Shown piece after piece: positions 59,195 through 64,000 of a stretch of DNA of 64,000 nt. Source of the DNA: Pseudorhodoferax soli (GTDB lineage: Bacteria; Pseudomonadota; Gammaproteobacteria; Burkholderiales; Burkholderiaceae_C); assembly GCF_003337555.1 (NCBI RefSeq), contig NZ_QPJK01000003.1:426115-490114 (forward strand). The letters are read 5' to 3'. Position numbers and translations under genes: made by a program. Within the stretch, counting starts at the first letter, position 1. Each line of letters begins with the position of its first letter. A model generated the notes under the pieces. That model did not search any database and was not told the DNA's origin. It saw only the letters and a list, made by a program, of their open reading frames with translations.

Positions 59195-60386
59195 AGAGCA
59201 GCACCGCATTGGTGCCGCCGAAAGCGAACGAGTTGCTGATGGCGGCCGACAGCTGCGGCGCCTCTGCCCCGCCGGCGGGCACCAGCGGCACGCGGCACTC
59301 GGGGTCGGGCGCGCTGCCATGGGCGTTCGGCGGCAGCCGGCGCCGGGCCAGCGCCTGCACCGTGACCACGGCCTCCAGCGCACCGGCCGCGCCCAGCAGG
59401 TGGCCGTGCAAGGCCTTGGTGGAACTGACGGCCAGGCCGGGCAGCGCAGCGCCGAAGACCTGGGCCAGCGCCTCGCACTCGACCACATCGCCGGCGCGCG
59501 TGGCCGTGCCGTGGGCATTGCAGTAACCGACGTCGCGCGGCGCGAGACCGGCGCGGCGCAGCGCGGCGCTCAAAGCGCGGGCCTGGCCGGCGGCGTCGGG
59601 CTTGGTCAGGTGGGTCGCATCGCTGCTGATGCCCCAGCCGGCCAGCCGGGCATGGATGCGGGCGCCGCGCGCACGCGCGCGTTCGGCCGATTCGAGCACC
59701 ACGAAGGCCGCGCCCTCGCCCAGCGCAAAGCCGCTGCGGTCGGCAGCGAACGGGCGCACGCAGGATGCCGCCATGCCCTCGTCGAAGGCCGCCAGCGTGT
59801 GCATGGCCTGCCAGGCCAGCACGACGCCGGGCACGACCAGGGCCTCGCTGCCGCCGGCAATGGCCACGTCGAGGTCGCCGCGCTGCACGGCGGCGGCGGC
59901 CTCGGCGATGGCCACGGCCGATGAGGCGCAGGCCACGGAATAGGTCAGAACGGGCCCCAGCACCTTGTGGCGCATGGCCACGTGGGCGGCCGGCGCGTTG
60001 GGCATGAAGGCCGGGATGGTGAGCGGCGGCACGCGCCCGCCACTGCGGTAGGCGGCCTCCAGTGCGGCGGCGCCGCCCATGCCGCAGCCGGCGTAGACGC
60101 CCAGGCGTTCAGGCGCCACATCGCCCAGCGCGCCGGCGTCGCGCAGCGCCAGGTCGGCGGCAGCCACGGCCAGCTGGCTGACGCGGTCGACGCCAGTCAG
60201 TTGCAGCTTGGTGAACCAGGCGAGCGGATCGAAATCGACGGTGGCGGCGCAGGCCGGCTTGGCCAGCTCGGGGAACACCGGTGCGATGGCCGAGCGGCCC
60301 TGCAGCAGTGCATCGAACAAGGTGTCGGCGTCCGACCCATGGGGCGAGACCACACCCAGGCCGGTGACGGCGACCGCCGTGCTCAC
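59181..60386 (-). CDS. FabF-type beta-ketoacyl synthase (ApeR-like)
   Basis: A 401-residue ketosynthase with Cys153 (SVACASSAVAI), His292 (NAHGTATRAGD) and His329 (STKALHGHLLGAAG), so it is catalytically complete. It starts with GTG overlapping the ACP stop (GTGA). Ketosynthases of this type accompany ApeO/ApeC in aryl polyene clusters and may act in early elongation. It is the last gene of the minus-strand half of the cluster. Confidence 0.88.
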   Translation of the reverse strand: MSTAVAVTGLGVVSPHGSDADTLFDALLQGRSAIAPVFPELAKPACAATVDFDPLAWFTKLQLTGVDRVSQLAVAAADLALRDAGALGDVAPERLGVYAGCGMGGAAALEAAYRSGGRVPPLTIPAFMPNAPAAHVAMRHKVLGPVLTYSVACASSAVAIAEAAAAVQRGDLDVAIAGGSEALVVPGVVLAWQAMHTLAAFDEGMAASCVRPFAADRSGFALGEGAAFVVLESAERARARGARIHARLAGWGISSDATHLTKPDAAGQARALSAALRRAGLAPRDVGYCNAHGTATRAGDVVECEALAQVFGAALPGLAVSSTKALHGHLLGAAGALEAVVTVQALARRRLPPNAHGSAPDPECRVPLVPAGGAEAPQLSAAISNSFAFGGTNAVLLFTRD

Positions 60387-60628
60387 GCCGTGGCCTGCTT
60401 GGCAGCGACCAGCCGGTCGACCAGTGCCGCGAATTCGGCCAGCGTGTCGATGCTGGTGTTGTCGTCGGGAATGGATATCTGGAACTGGTCTTCCACGGCG
60501 AACACGAACTCGACCAGGGCCAGCGAATCGAAGCCCGATTCGCGCATCGAGGTGTCGGGCGTCAAGGTGGCGGCGTCGATGCCGAACTTGCTGTGGATCA
60601 GCTCCTGGAGAGCAGGCAGGGAACTCAT
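60383..60628 (-). CDS. Second acyl carrier protein of the aryl polyene cluster
   Basis: An 81-residue ACP with the phosphopantetheine serine Ser35 in MRESGFDSLALVEFVFAVED. Aryl polyene clusters typically have two ACPs (ApeE and ApeF), and this fits that pattern. The chosen ATG has little upstream ribosome site. An ATG 10 codons earlier (60658) would overlap the phosphatase gene. Overlap with the ketosynthase start implies equal expression. Confidence 0.88.
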   Translation of the reverse strand: MSSLPALQELIHSKFGIDAATLTPDTSMRESGFDSLALVEFVFAVEDQFQISIPDDNTSIDTLAEFAALVDRLVAAKQATA

Positions 60629-60641
60629 GTTGGGCGGTCTT

Positions 60642-61319
60642 CTACGGGCGGTGGGCATGATAGCCCGGGCTGGGGCGCCAGCGCAGCGAGGCCAGCGCGA
60701 CCAGCAGCCCCAGGCAGGCGCCGCCCAGCACGTCCAGCGCCACGTGCTGGCGCACGGCCATGGTGGACCAGGCGATCAGCACGGCCCACACCAGGTTGGC
60801 CAGGCGCAGGACCGCGGGCGAGCCGGTCTCGCGCAGCACGGCGTGGATGCGGATGCCGGTGAAAACGGCCGAGGCCACGTGCATGGACGGAGAGGCATTG
60901 CCGGCGGCGTCCACCCCCTCCAGCAGCGAGAACCCCGGGTAAGAGGTGCGGTCCAGCGTCAGCGGCGGCACGGCCGTCGGCCAGAAATGGAAGATGACGA
61001 GGCCGCCGCCCATCAGCACGACCGTCCACAGGCCGTATACCAGCAGTTGCGGGAAGCCGCGCTGCAGGCCGGGCGCGATGCCGATGTAGAACCACAGCGA
61101 CAGGTAGGGCCACAGCATGGCCGGCTGGAACGGCACCAGTGCATCGACCCAGGTCAGCGGCATCACGGTGACCGGATGCACCGGGTTGCGCAGCAGCTCG
61201 AAGTAGCCGATGAAGAACAGCGTGGTCCACAGCATGGTGCCGAGCAGCTTGAGCCAGAAGAGCTCGCGCATGCGGAACCAGAGCTCGGACCGCCAGCCGG
61301 GGTGCGCGGGGCCGGGCAT
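60642..61319 (-). CDS. PAP2-superfamily membrane phosphatase
   Basis: A 225-residue inner-membrane protein with five to six helices. The PAP2 motifs ASPSMHVASAVFTG and RQHVALDVLGGACLG hold the catalytic His/Asp. The sequence resembles the inositolphosphotransferase/phosphatidate phosphatase branch. In this cluster it may dephosphorylate a lipid intermediate used as the pigment anchor. The start TGATG shares a base with the glycosyltransferase stop. Confidence 0.82.
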   Translation of the reverse strand: MPGPAHPGWRSELWFRMRELFWLKLLGTMLWTTLFFIGYFELLRNPVHPVTVMPLTWVDALVPFQPAMLWPYLSLWFYIGIAPGLQRGFPQLLVYGLWTVVLMGGGLVIFHFWPTAVPPLTLDRTSYPGFSLLEGVDAAGNASPSMHVASAVFTGIRIHAVLRETGSPAVLRLANLVWAVLIAWSTMAVRQHVALDVLGGACLGLLVALASLRWRPSPGYHAHRP

Positions 61320-62143
61320 CAGGGCTGGAACGGCGCGCGCCGCGTGGCACGGCGCCAGGCCAGGAGCGGCAGGCGCAGCACGAACTCGAGCATGAGCCGA
61401 AAGTGCATCCAGCTCAGCAGCGCGTTGTCGCGGCCATAGCGGAAGTGCGAGACGCCGCCCTCCGCGGCCGTCAGGTACTTGACGGGCGCGGCCAGGTTGA
61501 CGGGCTTGACGCCGCGCCAGGCCAGGCGCACGACCGCCTCGGTGTCGAAGTCGAAGCGGCGCATCCAGGGCTGGCGGCGCATCACGGCGACGAGGTCGGC
61601 GATCGGGTAGACGCGAAAGCCGTACAGCGAGTCGTCGATGCCGGCGCCCAGCGTCTCCAGGTTGGTCCACCAGTTCGACACGCGGCGCCCGCGCACGCGC
61701 AGCAGCGGGGCCGAGGCGTCGAACACGGGCCGGCCCAGCACCATGGTCTCGGGCCGCGCGATCGAGGCCTGCATGAACGCCGGGATCAGCGCCGCCGGGT
61801 GCTGGCCGTCCGAATCCATGGTCAGCGCGTGCGTGAAGCCGGCGGCCTGCGCCCGCTGCAGCCCGTGCAGCAGCGCCGCGCCCTTGCCCACGTTGGCCGG
61901 CAGCGCGATGACGACCAGGCCCGGGTCTTTCGCGGCCATGGCCTGCAGGCCGGCGGGTGTGCCGTCGCTGCTGCCATCGGTGACGACCCAGACCGGGTTC
62001 CACTGCGCGCGCGCGGCGGCCACGGTCTCGTAGACCTTCGGGCCGGTGTTGTAGCTGGGGATCAGCAGGACATGGGTGGTCGATGCAGTGCGCATCAAGA
62101 CTCCTTCGCCCTCTCGGGCTGCGGGCGGCCGGACGGCGTTCAT
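61319..62143 (-). CDS. Family 2 glycosyltransferase
   Basis: A 274-residue GT-A fold enzyme: LLIPSYNTGPKVYETV, VVTDGSSDGTPAGLQ and the metal-binding ALTMDSDGQH motif. A basic, hydrophobic C-terminus (LMLEFVLRLPLLAWRR) could associate with the membrane. It likely adds a sugar to the lipid anchor of the polyene. The ATG at 62143 overlaps the acyltransferase stop (ATGA) with GAGGAG upstream. A second Met at 62095 has an even better GAAGGAG site, so the N-terminus is uncertain by 16 residues. Confidence 0.85.
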   Translation of the reverse strand: MNAVRPPAAREGEGVLMRTASTTHVLLIPSYNTGPKVYETVAAARAQWNPVWVVTDGSSDGTPAGLQAMAAKDPGLVVIALPANVGKGAALLHGLQRAQAAGFTHALTMDSDGQHPAALIPAFMQASIARPETMVLGRPVFDASAPLLRVRGRRVSNWWTNLETLGAGIDDSLYGFRVYPIADLVAVMRRQPWMRRFDFDTEAVVRLAWRGVKPVNLAAPVKYLTAAEGGVSHFRYGRDNALLSWMHFRLMLEFVLRLPLLAWRRATRRAPFQP

Positions 62144-62871
62144 GGACGCAGCTCCTCGGCGAAGTAGTGTTCCAGCCGCTGGAGCAGCCCGGCATGGTCG
62201 GCCTCGGGCGCGAAGCGCTGGCCCAGCCGCACCGTGAACGCCATCGGGAACTGCGGCGCGCGCCAGATCGGCCAGCCCTTGCGCAGGTAATCGGTGCCGG
62301 TCTCGATGAACACGGTCTGGATCGGCACCTGCGCCAGGTGGGCCATCAGCGTGATGCCGGGGCGGAACGGGTTGATCGGCGGCTGCACCGTGCGCGTGCC
62401 CTCCGGGAACAGCACGAGCTGGCCGCCGGCGCGCAGATTCTGCACGGCGCCGCGGACCATGCCGCGCGGCGGGTCGTTGCGGATGTAGCGCGCCATGCGC
62501 GCACCGGCCCCCAGGAAGGGGTTGCGCATGAGGCTGGCGCGCATGATGCAAATGCCGCGCGGCACCCGCGCCACGATCAGCAGCGCGTCCAGCATGCAGG
62601 GGTGGTTGGCCGCGATGATGAGGCCCTGGTCGCGCGACAGGACGTCCAGCGCCTCGTAGTCGATGCGCATGAGGCCCAGCCACTGCGCGCAGGTCCAGAA
62701 GCCGCGGTAGACCGAGGAGATGGCCGCGCGGCCGATCACCGTGCCATGCGCGCGCGGCAGCAGCGGATACAGCAGCACGCAGACCAGGTTCCATGTCAGC
62801 GACATGGCGCCCAGGTGTGCGAGCAGCAGGTAGAACAGCGTGCACTGCCAGAGCCGGCGCAGCATGCTCAT
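62140..62871 (-). CDS. PlsC-type 1-acylglycerol-phosphate acyltransferase family protein
   Basis: A 243-residue membrane-bound acyltransferase. The HX4D motif is NHPCMLDALL and the acceptor-binding site is LVLFPEGTRTVQPP. Two N-terminal helices anchor it. It probably esterifies a glycolipid or the pigment itself, complementing the HtrB-like enzyme on the other strand. It is 58 bases downstream of the MipA gene and coupled to the glycosyltransferase. Confidence 0.86.
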   Translation of the reverse strand: MSMLRRLWQCTLFYLLLAHLGAMSLTWNLVCVLLYPLLPRAHGTVIGRAAISSVYRGFWTCAQWLGLMRIDYEALDVLSRDQGLIIAANHPCMLDALLIVARVPRGICIMRASLMRNPFLGAGARMARYIRNDPPRGMVRGAVQNLRAGGQLVLFPEGTRTVQPPINPFRPGITLMAHLAQVPIQTVFIETGTDYLRKGWPIWRAPQFPMAFTVRLGQRFAPEADHAGLLQRLEHYFAEELRP

Positions 62872-62929
62872 GCGCGGCCGCCGCTGCGCCGCAACGACGG
62901 CTCCCGGAGAGTCCTCGGCACGTTCCAGC

Positions 62930-63820
62930 TCAATCCCGGGCCGCCACCCGCTCGGACGAGGTGGCCAAAATCCACGACACGCCGATGCCGGCCGACAGCG
63001 CCGCGCTGCGCCGCATCAGCGGGCTGTCGTCGAAGGCGGCGCCGTCGAGCCGGTCGTAGCGCACGAAGGCGCCGACCCAGGTGTTGCCGAGCCGGCGCGA
63101 GGTCGAGGCCAGCGCCTGCCAGCCGCCGTAACCGCCGCGGGCCTGGTAAGCCGGCCGGCTCGCCGTGGCATCGCCTGCGCCGACGCCGTAGAAGTACGCG
63201 TGGTTCTTGCGGTCGCCGAACACGGGGCCTGTGAGCATGCCGAGGTTCCAGCCGCCAGCCACGTTGGCCAGGTCCAGGTTCAGGTGCGGCGAGAAGGTGG
63301 TGCCGGCAAAGCGCGGCGACTTCTCCAGCGTGAAGGCGGCGCGCACGGGCAGCCGCAGGTCCAGCTTCCAGCGCTCGCTCTCGGAGCGGGCCAGGCCGAG
63401 GTTGAGGTTGGGCCCGATCTCGGCCAGCCCCTTGAGGTTGCGCATGCCGCGGCGTGCGTCGTTGTCCTTGCTGCGCGCGGGGGCCGAGGCCGCCAGGCTG
63501 AGGTCGAACTTCACACGCGGCGTGTCCAGCAGCACGGCGCGTGCGCCGTCGCGGTCGGCCTTGAGCCAGTCGCCGCGGTAGACGATGTAGGGCAAGGGCA
63601 GCAGGTAGTTGCGGCCCTGGTCGGCACCGCGGTAGTCCGGCAGGCGCAATGCGGCCACGCCCAGGCCCAGCTCCCACAGCGGACGCTGGGCCGCGCCCGG
63701 GCCGTCGCCGACACCGGGGCCGGCGGCGATGGGCTCGGCTGCCAACAGCGCGGCGGGAAGGGCCGCGGCCAGCACGGCGGCCTGCCGCAGGCGCGGGGCC
63801 AGGAACGCGCGCGCGCGCAT
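62930..63820 (-). CDS. MipA/OmpV-family outer-membrane protein
   Basis: A 296-residue beta-barrel protein with N-terminal signal peptide (AVLAAALPAALLAAEP). The family pattern LGLGVAALRLPDYRGADQGRNYLLPLPYIVYRGDWLKA is split across the first strands, ending with WVGAFVRYDRLDGAAFDDSPLMRR before the last strands. MipA proteins scaffold peptidoglycan enzymes in E. coli. In pigment clusters their role is unproven. It heads the minus-strand operon. Confidence 0.86.
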   Translation of the reverse strand: MRARAFLAPRLRQAAVLAAALPAALLAAEPIAAGPGVGDGPGAAQRPLWELGLGVAALRLPDYRGADQGRNYLLPLPYIVYRGDWLKADRDGARAVLLDTPRVKFDLSLAASAPARSKDNDARRGMRNLKGLAEIGPNLNLGLARSESERWKLDLRLPVRAAFTLEKSPRFAGTTFSPHLNLDLANVAGGWNLGMLTGPVFGDRKNHAYFYGVGAGDATASRPAYQARGGYGGWQALASTSRRLGNTWVGAFVRYDRLDGAAFDDSPLMRRSAALSAGIGVSWILATSSERVAARD

Positions 63821-64000
63821 CAGGCCGGCGCGCCGGACATGGCGTCGGTGCGTTGCATTATTGGATCTGTCAATGCGAATCTCCGGAGGGCTGGGTGGGG
63901 GCTCCCGTCCCGAAGCGCGTGATTCTCCCTGGTTTTTTCTCGGCGCCGACGCCCCTCAGCCGCTGCCTGCTACCAGCTGTCACGCCCGGACGACCCGCGC
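63821..64000. promoter_or_regulatory. Upstream region of the mipA operon
   Basis: No gene was recognised in these 180 bases. On the minus strand a TTGACA box (63873-63868) lies 48 bases from the mipA start and is followed by AATAAT after five bases. That spacing is too short for a normal -10, so the promoter call is weak. The right end is cut by the window. Confidence 0.25.

Noticed and set aside
1-64000. tRNA, rRNA, CRISPR array, phage or transposase genes
   Set aside because: No cloverleaf-like segments, spaced direct repeats, integrase or transposase motifs were recognised by reading. A dedicated scan could still find a short RNA.

Overview
The window is very GC-rich DNA (about 70 %) with the gene content of a Burkholderiales bacterium, most likely Comamonadaceae (Variovorax/Acidovorax/Xylophilus-like). 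Pointers are two Bug/TctC-type binding proteins, a siaABCD operon, a cysteine desulfurase/family 2 encapsulin cluster, an aryl polyene pigment cluster, and a GC-palindromic repeat of a type I remember from this family. No rRNA, tRNA, CRISPR array or complete insertion sequence was seen. Species-level placement cannot be made from the sequence alone.

Layout. 1-9.5 kb: the 5' end of a LysR regulator, a RutG-like uracil permease, a tandem universal stress protein, an EamA transporter, an envelope lipase/DUF4105 pair, a CPA1 Na+/H+ antiporter and acetate kinase. 9.5-16.1 kb: a minus-strand signalling block, siaA-siaB-siaC-siaD (partner-switch control of a diguanylate cyclase), followed by a degenerate-receiver/DUF3369/GGDEF/EAL protein and a type II NADH dehydrogenase. 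16.2-18.05 kb: a lower-GC two-gene cassette (SMC/OLD-like ATPase plus DUF4276-like TOPRIM protein) that looks horizontally acquired and is a candidate defence module. 18.1-26.1 kb: an OmpA-like protein, then an acid-sugar catabolic operon (OtnC, OtnK, TctABC transporter, COG4091 dehydrogenase) with a divergent GntR regulator. 26.3-32.3 kb: a hybrid histidine kinase with a truncated secreted protein, an ExeM/NucH-like extracellular nuclease and a PEP-CTERM protein.

32.3-39.2 kb: a sulfur cluster of cysteine desulfurase cargo, family 2A encapsulin shell, XRE regulator, serine acetyltransferase, rhodanese and O-acetylhomoserine sulfhydrylase, followed by a VOC protein and a small protein. 39.4-44.4 kb: an orphan TctC protein, an infA operon with a glycine-rich RNA-binding protein, a transglutaminase-like protein and small envelope proteins.

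44.4-63.8 kb: an aryl polyene (xanthomonadin-like) pigment cluster. A 14-gene plus-strand operon carries ACP, AMP-ligase, two dehydratases, a KS/chain-length-factor pair, a ketoreductase, a methyltransferase, acyltransferase/LolA/MMPL export genes and a FAD-dependent halogenase-like enzyme. A convergent minus-strand operon (KS, ACP, PAP2 phosphatase, glycosyltransferase, acyltransferase, MipA porin) and a second halogenase-like gene at the left edge complete it. Just inside the left edge is the scar of an internally deleted cation/proton antiporter.

Most operons use 1-4 base stop/start overlaps, which helped fix starts. The observations most worth checking are the ATPase/TOPRIM cassette, the modified Sia pathway with both c-di-GMP-making and -degrading enzymes, the encapsulin sulfur cluster, and the two halogenase-like enzymes in the pigment cluster.
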